64,000 bases of DNA. Source: Xylaria sp. FL1777. Lineage: Eukaryota > Ascomycota > Sordariomycetes > Xylariales > Xylariaceae. This document shows, piece after piece, positions 19,403 to 30,550 of the stretch. Below the pieces are notes generated by a model that did no database searches, was not told where the DNA came from, and saw nothing but the letters and a program-made list of their open reading frames with translations. The translations under genes and the position numbers were made by a program. Where the stretch lies: contig MU400707.1 in assembly GCA_022578965.1 (NCBI GenBank), forward strand, positions 1 through 64,000, in the 5' to 3' direction. Within the stretch, counting starts at the first letter, position 1, and each line of letters opens with the position of its first letter.

Positions 19403-21072
19403 GTGTGCTGCGTGACTTGATGCGAGCATCGCAACGTATGACTTGGCACTTCTACTTTTGCTACTTGCTACAGCCCCTGGGTTAGTCTCAGTTGGTACGG
19501 TAATTACACCGGGGTATTCTCCCAAGCGCTCTGATTATTCTCCACAAAAACGGCAAAAGTTGCCAGAATCCATGTAGGGTATAGCCGAGCCATGGCGTGC
19601 GGAAATCCTAGTTAGGCAGTCCTCGAGCGCGAGTTGAAACGGTGACAGCCTGGGTGTTGACTGGGTCAGTCGCCACATTGAGTCTTGAATATGGGCAGAC
19701 TATGTGACGTAGGGTGTCAGAAAGCCAGTAGTTGGTGAAACTGAGAATTGGTTTCTTAATTCTACCGGGGGTTGAAGAAGCTATAGAATATTGAGTACCT
19801 AAGCAGTGCTGTATACCAGGTACACTAAGCTTGGCAAGATAGATCCCGGCAGCCCACAATTCAAGTGTTTCTAGGAGGGCTTGGTACTCCAAGGATACAA
19901 CCTCATCGTTTCGTGGTAGGATCCGCAAAGATCATGAGGATCGTTTCCATTAGGTTGTCGATCACCGTGCGTTGAAGCTCTTGCAGGTGTATCCTCTGCG
20001 ACAACCTACGTAGGTATGTAGTTATCGGCAGTATACAACACTTATATTGCTGTCTCATTCAAAATCTCGCAGGATCCATAAGCTGGCTTGCACAAACCTT
20101 TGCTGTTGTGGGTTTCATACCGAGTCGCTTTGTCAGACATCAGCAGCATCATTACTGATATGTTCCACGTCGCTCAATCCGTCCAACCGAACCCGTCTCA
20201 CCATCTCATCTTGAACTTCGAGATTCGTCTAGCACCTTGTATTATATCTGCCCATAATCTATAAACAGCTCCTGCCTAGTCCCTGGCGTTGGCCCATTCT
20301 CTGGTACCGAAACCATCACAGCTTAGCTACTCTATGGGGGAGTGCGCCTGTAATTATCCACTGGTCTTCTTGGCAGATTCAGATTTCCCATTCCCAACTC
20401 CACCCAAGCCAAGTAGGTAAACAGATTGTAGCACGACTCATAGTGTAATAGACGAGCCCTCCTTGCTCCCTTACTCAAGAGCGGCAGTTGGCACCAGAGC
20501 CAAGTCTTGGTCTAGTATCACTCTTTCATACAGCTAGCTCATGGTATGAAGTAGACCATGTAGATAAATGACTATACTATGGGCGCCTACACAAGGTTGA
20601 CCGATCCAGCGGATAGAGACCAAGTGCTGGCCACCTCCCATGAGTAGGTATACGTATGTGGAACAGGGCAGGGTGGCCGTTGTTAAACCTCATAGAACCC
20701 ACCTCTATGATACGAGCACCGTTAGAGAGTCTCATGCGGACCCCGACCACACTCTCTCCATCTGCCGACTGCATTCTCCATAAACTACAAACGCGCGGGT
20801 CCACAACTCTACGACGTGTAGGCTGGGACGACAGAAAAATGTCTCTTCGCGGCCGTTATAAGACTTGTGTATCTCACGACATGTCCTGACCTTCAAGTCC
20901 ATTTCGCTTCCAACGTGTTTTCTCTCTCTATCTTTCTCCATCACGTCGTTCTCTTCGTTTCTTGAGGTCCTGCGGATCCGTTTTTCCCATTCGTCCTGTG
21001 TCTTTAAGCTACACTTATTTTTTCCCTCTCTTCCATCTAGCCTGGTGCTGTTTAAACTTATTTCTAGTCAAT
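19403..21072. other. Intergenic region upstream of Egh16-like gene
   Basis: About 1.7 kb with no supported gene; a 106-codon minus-strand ORF at 19608-19928 has no recognisable motif. The final 200 bases are pyrimidine-rich, as in fungal leaders, with TATAAG near 20856, and probably form the promoter and 5' leader of the gene at 21073. Confidence 0.5.
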
Positions 21073-22231
21073 ATGCATTCCTCTTCTACCCTCTTATCCT
21101 TGGCTGCCCTTCTGGCATCGGTGAATGCGCACGGGGTCATAATAGGGGCCCAAGGTCTCAAAGGATCCCCTGCTAGTGTCGGGTTCAAGGGTGAGGAAGA
21201 CGATTAATGACCTCACTACCAGCAAGCACTAACAAATTGTTTCTTCACAGTCAACTCAGAAATCCCAAGGAATTGCACATCAATCAGCCCCTGCCAGCAA
21301 GATACCACCCTTATCCGAGACGCCGAGATCAGCGCGAACATCGTGAATGAGTGTGGCCGCACCGAGCTTGATGGGAACATCGATATCGGTGAGAACACGG
21401 AGAATGCTCTAGCCGCAGGGGCCGTTACGCAAGTAAACGCAGGTTCTACGGTCGACGTTACAATCCGTAAGCGACCATCCAAATGGAATACGACGGATGT
21501 CGGACTAACTAGAAATAGACCAGGTCAACGCAGATGGTGCCGGTCCTTATACTTGCGATGTCGTAGGTCTCCCTTTTCCCGCTTAGCTATCTGCCTATCC
21601 GCCTAACACGAAAGATACAGATCGCAGAAGGAAATAACGGAGTCATCACCTTTCCAAATGTTACCGTTCAGGATAACGTCCCAGGCGTGAACGGTTTCAG
21701 TCAGGCTAAGGAAGAAGACTTCACCATCAAAGTGACGATGCCAGACAACCTCAATTGCACAGGCTGTAAGTGATCTCTTCCTTGATATGCCGAGATCCCC
21801 CCTAGTTGACTCAGACCCATCTAGCCTCTGCTGGCAATGTCTGCACAGTTCGTTGCAGAAACAATGCCCTGGCCGGTCCTTTCGGCGGTTGCTTCCCCGT
21901 CCAGCAGGTGGATACGCAAGCCGCATCGCTCAAGCCATCCGATGTCAACACCAATCTAAGCCTGGCCAAGGTGAACGCACAGGTCGCGCAGGACGTTAAG
22001 GATTTGCCTGCAGCTCTCGCGGCGAACCAGGCGGCCGGTTCTGAAGAAGGGCTGCAGAACGCCGCCATCGTTTCCAAGCTGCTCCAGATCTCCGTGGTAA
22101 GCTCAGCGACACAGACTGCTGCGGCTGCTGCTACGTCAGATGCCGCTGCCAGCGATTCACAGAGGCAGAGATCTGGCAACAAGAACGGCAACAACAACAA
22201 CAAGAGAGCCGCAAAGGCGTTTATGGCATAG
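21073..22231 (+). CDS. Egh16-like secreted virulence-associated protein
   Basis: Five exons (21073-21190, 21251-21466, 21519-21562, 21621-21765, 21825-22231) give a 309-residue protein with closed phases. A signal peptide is evident (hydrophobic residues about 6-17, cleavage likely after VNA at 19, mature protein starting HG). The body carries family hallmarks: NCTSISPCQQDTTLI, CGRTELDGNIDIGENTE, HQVNADGAGPY, FPNVTVQDNVPGVNG and NVCTVRCRNNALAGPFGGCF. These match the Egh16-like family (PF11327), whose Magnaporthe GAS1/GAS2 and powdery-mildew members are expressed around appressorium formation; the family also occurs in insect pathogens and saprotrophs. The last ~60 residues are a low-complexity Ala/Ser then Asn/Lys-rich tail, unlike the ordered core. 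Secretion is well supported; a role in host contact is inferred from the family. Confidence 0.85.
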
Positions 22232-23994
22232 AGACACACTCATAAGAGCTGTTTCACATGACCAGACCTGGCCAGCGTTGGGGGCAGAATGTCAAACAAG
22301 GGCAAAGGACCACGAGAGCGGTGTATTCCAGCCAAGACACCATTTCTAGACCTGGGGCGCGCATTTTCCTATATATGTTTCTAGAGCAGTCTGTAGAAAA
22401 ATAAGAACGAAGAGAAACCTCTTAGTAGGCATAGTTTTCTTTCACTCGGTGACTGTTAGATGGCGATGCTATAATAAGTTACGTAGTCCTGTGATGACCT
22501 TAGATATGAGACTCGGCGAAGCTTGCTTTTCCCTACGCCCCTCTGAGATGATTAAATAAGGACATTACTGTCTGCAGCAGACCTCTACAACTGGTGCGGA
22601 AGATTTCGTAGCTTCTGCTCTTTTCCATCTCTTTTGGTACTCCCTTAGCGCCTCATCAGCCAACGCATGATGAAATTTTCCGAGTGAAACTATCGCAAAT
22701 GGCGCCCAGCGCCTAGCAGGTGTCTCCTGCTTAATATCCTCGGCCCGAGGAATGGGGTCTAGGCTAGGTTAGGCGAGTCTTAAGTTCAACACAGGATATA
22801 TCCATAGGCGTCCCCCTCGAAGCATAGCAGGATAGGCGACTTTCTAAGGGGACCAATGCTGGCTTGGTTGTAGCAGTGACATACTTCCTCCGCTTGTCCA
22901 GGAGGGTCATTGAGCCAGAAAGGCAGTCTCGCACTCACTAGGATATGCGAAAAGGACACCGTATTAGTAAGTAATCGTATCAAGCAAGAACGGCTAGGCA
23001 TGCCGCTGAGATACGGTGCCTCGAGGCGGGCTGGCTGGCGTGCTCGTCTATACGCTCCGCGCTCTGCGAAGCGGTACGGGATTCCGTAGGCTTATAGAAA
23101 TGCTCCGATAAAGCCCGTTCGGATTAATGGATCGGCACCTTGCAATGCTACGACCTGAACCCACGTTTTCGGTGGCTTGCTTGTGTGATCGTCTTGACGC
23201 CCGACCAGAAGAAGCGGTACTCCCTGCATAGCCCAATCTCCTTTGAGAGTTCGACCCAGTCAACTGCAACTCGAAGAATGAAACAGTAATAGTGCCAGAG
23301 TCTGGACTAATCTGGAAAATGCCCACGTTGAAGGGAAAGAGTTCTTGGCAAATAATAATAAACTTCAAGTATTCTAGCAACTCATCCATCGAGAGACTAT
23401 CTAATTTTGTACAGGAGGAGACGGGGCAGCTTACGACATATAGCGACACGTAACGACATACTGGATCAGTACTGTCTATATACATTTATTAATATACCTA
23501 AATCAGCTACATCACTTATACTAGCTTGTATGTATAACCATTGGTGCTAAGATACAGCTAGCCGTACTATACGGGAGACATATATGTCAACATGTGCATA
23601 GCAAAGTTAAGAATTTTTGCCGGTGGTAAAAGTTTATTTCCCAGGTATACAATATATACAATCTATCACTCAAGATGTGTCAAGACAACTACGTAAGCAG
23701 GTTCAAGCCTACATAGACCGAGGTACCATATAACACACTAACATAGTTGATGTTTCTAGTATCTAATTCGTTATTCGTACACATACTATAGTACATGTCG
23801 GTCATTGCTAGCAAGGCTATACAAATATCTTTTAGTTCTTCCTTTCTTTCTAGGTAGTCATGTTATAGAGATAGTATCCGTGTTAGTAACGTCCAACCAC
23901 CCATTCATGTAGTGTAGTGCAAGGAAATCATGCCGAAACGAACGGATGCTGCGAGCCAGAGCGGCCTAAAGACTGCTGCTTAAAGTGGTGTGCA
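22232..23994. other. Intergenic region
   Basis: About 1.76 kb. A 145-codon minus-strand ORF (23048-23485) begins with ATG but has no recognisable domain, and no splice-supported extension is visible, so it is not called. AT content rises around 23500-23900. I see no RNA gene or mobile element. Confidence 0.45.
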
Positions 23995-24636
23995 CTATTT
24001 CAACTCCAAGTTCAGGTTCGAGGCCAGCTTATAACCCCACCACAGCATGGCACCAATGGTCAAGAGATTGAGGTGAATGCTCATAGCGTGGCTGCGCGAG
24101 AAGGACCGAAGTGTACGTTGCATCTCGGGACTAGGGGCCTCAGAGACGACATCATCGTTCGTGGCCTGTTGTTTCTGCAACCCATCTCGTGTTTCTATTG
24201 TGAATGAAAAGAGTATAAAATCAGCATTATCACTATTGCTACTATGCCGCTCACAACCGTAGTCCACTCTATTGGTGAAGAGTCCCGACGCACCTTGATG
24301 AATCCTTTCAATCATGATCCGGCGGGTCCGCGGGCCGTAAACCCACCAGTTCAAGGTTGCCGTCATGGCGGCAATAGCGAAGGGTATCCAGGCGGTCTTA
24401 TTTGCGATCAGTGTAAGCGGGCCCCGGGACGGGATGGTGGCGACGGTTAGTAGTAGCAGCAGGGACTGGCTGCGGAAGTAGATGGGGAACAGGCGCTTCT
24501 GGAGAGTAGTGAAGGCGCTTCGCGGCAGGCTGACGTAACAGATCTTGGTGACAACGAAGGTTTGGTAGAGCTGTGTGCCCAGCAAGGTGGAGAAGGAAAG
24601 GAGATGAATAGGCGCGAGAAAGCTACGGGGGTCCAT
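23995..24636 (-). CDS. DUF4149/TMEM205-like small membrane protein
   Basis: Two exons on the minus strand, 24636-24294 and 24194-23995, encode 180 residues. The intron (24293-24195) is a multiple of three and stays open, but its GT..AG ends are canonical and removal restores the ERIHQETRDG junction typical of the family. The start is the ATG at 24636; the in-frame extension upstream has no well-placed ATG. Four hydrophobic segments are visible: near residues 8-34, 57-69, 83-100 and the C-terminal HLNLLTIGAMLWWGYKLA. The N-terminal HLLSFSTLLGTQLYQTFV and the FSRSHAMS motif before the last helix match DUF4149 (PF13664), which includes human TMEM205. The molecular function is unknown; TMEM205 is linked to platinum resistance and secretory trafficking. 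Confidence 0.85.
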   Translation of the reverse strand: MDPRSFLAPIHLLSFSTLLGTQLYQTFVVTKICYVSLPRSAFTTLQKRLFPIYFRSQSLLLLLTVATIPSRGPLTLIANKTAWIPFAIAAMTATLNWWVYGPRTRRIMIERIHQGASGLFTNRVDYGCERHSSNSDNADFILFSFTIETRDGLQKQQATNDDVVSEAPSPEMQRTLRSFSRSHAMSIHLNLLTIGAMLWWGYKLASNLNLELK

Positions 24637-25539
24637 GGCTGCGGCTACGCTTTGTACTTGTACTGATGGTGTCGAGATGTACATTGGAGAGGTTCCAGTC
24701 CTTGATGCTCTGGTCTTTGGGATACAGCTCACAGCTCACGACTTTGCTCTTCTGCTCCTCTGCCATCTTGAGCTCGCTGGGCGGCTTCCCCTTCCATTTT
24801 ATATTTCACGATATATTCCACGCTCGACCTCAGCAGAGACCTTTCCACGGCCGAGCATGGTCGGAGGTTGCCAAAAGTCCTAGCTAGGCTCCCACTTTCT
24901 CTCCCTCCCTCGGGACGCCCGTGTCTAGAGAGAGCCCCGTAAGCTCCGATGGGCATCGGAGCTCGACACCGTCAGCGCCCTCATCGCCCGGGACGCCGTC
25001 GACGAAAATCCCGTCTTCTCCTGCGGATATCGAAGGCTACGTATGAGGGTGACGTGTGCTTTGATCTTGTCGTCTCTACAAGTCAGAAACGACCATGTTA
25101 AGTGCTCGTCGTCTTTCCTCGCTGACACGCCTTCGTTTCTGGGTTACAAGCGTGATGTACAGTATAACTTTTAAAATACAGACTGTCTGTAACACGAAGA
25201 CTCGCTTGAGTGATACTATATCTTTTCCGCAATACCACTTATTTGCATAGGAAACTACAGGTGTCTTGCTTACATAATCAACTCACCACCTACCTAACCT
25301 ACTGGAAGCCATCATTAGACTGCGCTACATCGTCGACACGGAAGTATGCATGACCAGGTTCCATGAGATACCCATGCAGGTAGACGACCATATTGTTGCA
25401 GTAGAGCCTGACGTCTCTTAACCATGTCAGTGCCTCTCCCATCTCGCTTACTTCGCCTAGCTTATACCGCTGATATAATAGCTCTGCCGAGAGGCACCCT
25501 TGACACCAATGATCACTAACAACCTTAGATAGGACGACC
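24637..25539. other. Intergenic region
   Basis: This is the promoter region of the minus-strand DUF4149 gene and the upstream flank of the decayed hydrolase. No gene is supported. Confidence 0.5.
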
Positions 25540-27204
25540 GTGTCTCCTTTCCCGTCTGTCGACGAGATCGTCCAGACCGAAGCCTTCCCCACTGTCATAT
25601 GGCAGCTCGAACCGAACCGCGAGGGCATGCTGCCTGTCGCGGCTGGGAGAGGCGGGCCATTCAATATCCACTGGGAGGTTCACGGAGATGGTCCCGTGAA
25701 GCTTGTAGTGCGTTACCCCCCCTCTTTGATATGAAAATACCAGTGAAGCGACGGCTCGCAACTAAAAGGAGCTGACAAGGGAGTCAAATTTGCTAGCTTA
25801 TCCCAGGCTTGGGAGTGCTCAAGTCATCCTGGCAGAGACAGACCATGCAATTTGGACACATAAATAGTGACCGTTACTCGGTCCTTATTCTCGACAACAG
25901 AGGCATGGGTCGTTCTGACAGGCCGCTGATGCGGTATAGCACGTCGGAGATGGCGGCTGACATCCTTGAGGTACTGGATCACCTGTCCTGGACCACCGAG
26001 CGCCAATTACACATATGTGGCATCAGTAGTATGTTCTAGCTAGCCGTGTTCATATGTCACGTTCAGGATCCAACCCCCAGAATTAACTCATTCTGGCGGA
26101 GATTGTGACCGCACTCCTCCTCCACGTCTTCACTCAGATGCTTATCCTGAGAACCCGCTAACTCGGCGTTAATACAACAGTGGGAGGCAGTGAGTAATAC
26201 CCATGCTTATTCCATGTCCCTCTTCTACAGCCTAGGAGTCCCGAGAACCCCGTCCGGAGCCTATCTCAAAGGAACAATTGCTGATTCTAGAGTATTTGAA
26301 GTGATCGCACAAGAACTTGCTTACGTAGCGCCACATCGGGTAGCTAGTTTGAACCTAATCTGTACAGCGGCCGCCATTGAGAATACGACAAGCTTTTCAG
26401 AAAATATGGTAAATCGTATCACGATGCTTCTTCCCAAGAGGTCAGTTTGACCATAGCTTTTTCAATATCCCGCCACTTCCTACCATACCCAAGAGCCTAT
26501 TCTCCTACGAAAATTAATCCTTGGGCTTGTATCGGATCTTTTCATTGACGTCAAAGGACGAACATAGCCTCGATCGTACAGTCGCCTACACCGCAGGAAA
26601 TATCTTCCCTACGAAATGGCTCGCGGAACCAGACGATGCCGTCTTGCCCGACGAAACGGTTCCGCGGTGCCGCATGCCCGCGGGCGGGTGGCCGTATCGC
26701 CGTTTTGACAGCAACTACGCTCGATTTGCGGCGCAAGAGGTCACAAAGCAGCGTGACCGCGATGGATTCACGCGGCCTGGCTTCCTACTACAAATTATCG
26801 CCGCCGGCTGGCACCATAAGTCGGCGATGCAGCTGCGTGAGATAGGTGACAAAGTCGGCCGCGAGAGGATTCTGGTGCTTCATGGCACCGAAGACAAGAT
26901 CATCCCCGTTCCTCACGGGAGGAAGCTGATCGAGTATCTGCAACCAGGCAAAAGCCTTGTGGTGGATGGAATGGGCCGTAAGTAACCCGTCCCTGGTCTG
27001 CTTTTTACTTCGCCTGGTGATCATTACCCCTATTGTAATCTCTCAAAATGTCTTAGCTTCACTTGAAGAGCAACTATTGACTCGACTACTCTAGATGCCC
27101 CCATCGTGGAAAAGACTCGGTGGTTTGATGAACTGCTTGCCGAAATGTGTGTTATAGGAGAGCGATTGAACGAGCGACAGATAACCTCGGCTGCTCATGA
27201 CTAG
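25540..27204 (+). pseudogene. Alpha/beta hydrolase, probably decayed
   Basis: Readable segments are 25540-25707, 25807-26028, about 26290-26440, 26568-26977 and 27095-27204. They carry family blocks such as VDEIVQTEAFPTVIW, GPFNIHWEVHGDGP, LILDNRGMGRSD, QELAYVAPHRV, RFDSNYARFAAQE, AGWHHKSAMQL and LHGTEDKIIPVPHG with the acid residue, and GHAPIVE with the catalytic His. Three defects stand out. The position of the usual start reads GTG. The junction after GPVKLV is out of phase, as if about ten bases including the WVMG codons were lost. The nucleophile elbow reads only GIS before a donor, and the expected MGG codons are absent from the next segment, so the G-x-S-x-G motif is incomplete. The last two exons splice cleanly. 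An undetected upstream exon could supply a start, but the elbow defect would remain. Confidence 0.62.
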
Positions 27205-27480
27205 GCCATCAATAATTAGGACATGAATCGTTTGAATTCATCGTTTTACACATGCTTTACGCTTTCATGAGCGACAACGCCAAGGTCCCTAGTGATGTCT
27301 ATTTTACAAACGTCTCCTCGGCCTAAAGCATACTGACCCGAGCCCACGTCATTTGCAATCGTTCAACCATCTTTAAATCCGAACGATTCGTGCAATGTCA
27401 TTGGCACCAGAAACCAGTCTACCCTGACAGTGCGATAGGCTCTCGCAAGAAGCGGAATGTAGCATAGCCCAATATAGCCA

Positions 27481-29825
27481 TTAACTGACCGTTGCAATGA
27501 AATTTTGATACTGTTCATCCTCGCTGGTGGACTTTGCCGAGGTTGGTTTCACTGACACAGGCTTTGCAGGTGTCGGCCTGCTGTCCCACATTACACCTGG
27601 TAGGTGTAAAGGTTGAGATGCTTCAGAGGCTCTGGGCGTGTCCGACCGCTCATCTGTCACGTCCTCTCTGTCTGCCCTGGGGAGGCGCATGGCGAGCAAA
27701 ATGTATTCGGCTCGAGTCATATTTTCCATGACATCATCCATGTACCGTTGCACCTCATCCTGCGGCGCTACCACCCGAGCTAGGTTCTCCAGAACTTTTG
27801 GAGAGTGTGAATGAAGTCGAAGCGTAACAGGTTGGTAGTAGTCCAACGTCCGATCTCCCCCGTATTCTAATTTGCTACCCCGACGGACAATCAGAAAGGA
27901 AGTAACCACCTGAGTACCATCGGTAGAAAACTCAAGAATGCTATATTTGGGGAAAAGGTACCTATCTCCCGTACCACCAGCGAACTCAAGGACGACAGCT
28001 GTAATGTCAGGCTTTGTCGGGGGTGGCGGGCCTTTTGACCGCAGGGCTTGTTGTGACGCCACCGTGCCCTCAGGCTGGGTCGGGGCCGGGGAGGATGTCG
28101 TCTTTTTGGCAGCATCCTCCCCCTTCACTTGCGCCGGGGTGCTCTGGGTCGTGGCCGGTGAATTAGTTGTGGCGGCTGCTTCGTGAATTTTAACGTCTTG
28201 CTTTACTAGCGATTGCAGCCTCTCAAGGATAGTCTTCAGTTCTACGCCATCTGTGTGTTTAGTCTTCCCTTCTGTGATTCTATCAATTAGACCCTTGACA
28301 TTCGGCTTGTCTAATGTTTCTTTGAGTAAAAGCATAATTATGGGGTCAATTCCGGGGGGTGGCCGCAAGTCATGAGATCGCTGAGCCGGATTAGATGCTA
28401 AAATAATATCCACAATGGCTCGGACCTCATCTGCAAAGTACTTAACAGTTTTACCACCAACGATGAGGCTATCAGCAGATGGGCCCATGCTACTCTTCTT
28501 CCTATAGTCCAAGGTGATTTGGTCGATAATCCTCTGGAAGAGGGCTAGTTCGTGGGCTGCTGCCTCGCCAACAGCAACTCGCTTCATGAGATCTCGCAAG
28601 TGAGGGTCCTCAGAGGCCCTCTCAGCTAGCGTCACTATAATTGGATCCGCTCCCGATGCAGGAGGTTGCGCGGGTTTCGACGCAGCGGGGGTCGTCTTTG
28701 GGCCACTCGCCGAGCTCACTGGTAGACTTGTGCCGGCACCAAGGGGAGCTGGTGATGCAGCTGGAGCATGCAGTGGATGGCTCGAAGGCGCGACGGGTTG
28801 AGGAAGAGGAGGCTGCGGCGGTCGAGAGTGTACAGGTCCCGGCACAGGTGCATGCGCAGGCTGGGGCGCTGCTAGTACGGATTCGAGACCACGCGGGGAC
28901 ACAATGGGGTTAGGGCTGTCGATAGAAGCCGGCGGTTGGGGCCGTTGTAAATCAGTTTGCTGAGACGGCGGTGATGCAGAGGGCGGAGGCGCAGACACAG
29001 GGGGGTACTGCTGTGTGGCTGGCTTGCTGTCATCCTTGGGCGGCGGAACGGATTGCAGCGAGGACCGCACTGGCTGGGTTGGGGGTGCGGCTTGGACAGG
29101 CGTTGGGGCTTTGGAAGGCGAGGCTATGTTGGCCGGCGAGGATGAAGTCGCAGTCGTGGATGCAGAGGTGGGTTTCGGTGGAGGAGGAGGCATGGCACCA
29201 TTAGAAGGGCCGTACTGCATGATGGGTCGGAAGGACGAGTTGCTCGTCGGCGCCGGCTTCGGGTCTTTTACAGCATACATAGTGGCTTCCAACACATGCG
29301 GCTCGACAGTGATAGTAACCTGGCCGATCTTGGTCATAGTATCCTTGGCCGGGTTGTTCGAGTCCTCCTTCACGACGCCTTTTCGCTTAGTGGGCTTCGT
29401 CCAATACTTCTCAAACACGCCATCGTTGATCCATTTCTGGCGTGATCTCGACAGCGACTCGGCCATTACACCGCTAATGAAGACACTGGTTAGCACTTCG
29501 TTTGGAAGACCGGGACCAATGTACAAGTGGGCCAAGGGTACCTCTCTTGTATAGACTGGAATTCTTTACTGGAAAGGTCATCGGGCTGCGGCTTCTCGAC
29601 AGTCGGCAAGGGATGGCCGGGTTGAAGCGACTTGGGCAACGGGGTAGACGTTGGCGGCGGCGGCGGCGGCTGCTCAGGAGCGACGGCTTCGGCAGGCTGA
29701 GGCGAGGTCAAGGCGGACGGCGGCGTAGACGTTGCAGAGACGTCGGGAGGCGTCGAGTTCCGTTTCTTGGATACATGTTCCACCCGGGCAGCGGCTCTCG
29801 CTGGCAGCTTTCGTTTCCTCTCCAT
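27481..29825 (-). CDS. SWC3: SWR1-complex protein 3-like subunit
   Basis: Two exons on the minus strand, 29825-29542 and 29473-27481, encode 758 residues. The intron has GTACCC..TTAG ends, and splicing joins FQSIQE to SGVMAESLSRSRQKW, the start of the conserved N-terminal block that continues with GVFEKYWTKPTKRKG. A basic N-terminus (MERKRKLPARAAAR) precedes it and suits nuclear import. The middle (about 180-400) is Pro/Ala/Ser-rich low complexity. The C-terminal third has ordered blocks, including ILEFSTDG, LDYYQPVTLRLHSHSP and MTRAEYILLAMRLPR. This pattern fits filamentous-fungal Swc3-like subunits of the SWR1 chromatin remodeller, which deposits histone H2A.Z. The low-complexity region produces long antisense ORFs that are not genes. 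The family assignment rests on recognised blocks and is fairly sure. Confidence 0.78.
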
Positions 29826-30550
29826 GGATATGTGAGGCGCTGCTGAATCAAGACATGTGAGACGCGGCGACAACCGAGTCGAGCGGTGCTTAGCAAGGAA
29901 AACACGCGCGCGCGTCCGTCTGCTGGATCGAGCCGGAGATCTCAAGAAGGCGAACTATCTCTATCTGTATGTGTTCAGGTATGGTAGTGAGACGGCATTG
30001 GCAAACACGTCGGGGTCTGGACACGGTGCTTCAATAGATAACGATGTGCTAGAAGTTGGGATGCTAGTTAGGAAGTTTGGCTTTTGAGGGTGGTGATAAG
30101 GCATGTTGCCCTTGCGGCTTGAGATATCTACATATGTACATAACAAGCAATATATACCTTGTATATACATACACAATATCCGGTACCTACATACCCACTT
30201 AAGTTGGTAGCCTATATGCATATATGCAGGAGATATGTAGGTGTCTACACATGCTGTAAATACTTATTAAACGTTGTTCCTTTCAACACCGAGACTGGAG
30301 GTTTATGAACATGCCTACATACCTACTAAGGGCTTGTATATGTAGTTTGAACTGTCCAAACCCTCTACCTGTAGGAATTTAAACTCTAAGAGGTCCATCT
30401 TGGCAATGAGCCCTCGACGCTTACTGAAAAACTGAGACGCAACAGCCTCAGCCGACGCCTTCTATAAGTCTCTAGCTACGACCTGTCGCCGCCATCCTCA
30501 AAAACTATCTACATCCTACGTAGGGAGATTAGGCGACTTGTCCGCTGGCA
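29826..30550. other. Divergent promoter region of SWC3-like and ABHD12-like genes
   Basis: About 0.7 kb between two start codons. It holds the promoters of both genes, TACATA/TACC-rich stretches at about 30125-30330 and no credible ORF. Confidence 0.55.

Noticed and set aside
23048..23485. 145-codon minus-strand ORF with an ATG
   Set aside because: No recognisable domain, no membrane or signal segment, no splice-supported extension and a composition shift halfway; too weak to call.
28971..29554. Long plus-strand open frames (up to 179 codons) opposite the SWC3-like gene
   Set aside because: They are antisense to a Pro/Ala/Ser-rich coding region whose codon pattern keeps the other strand open; composition is Gly/Val-rich without family motifs.
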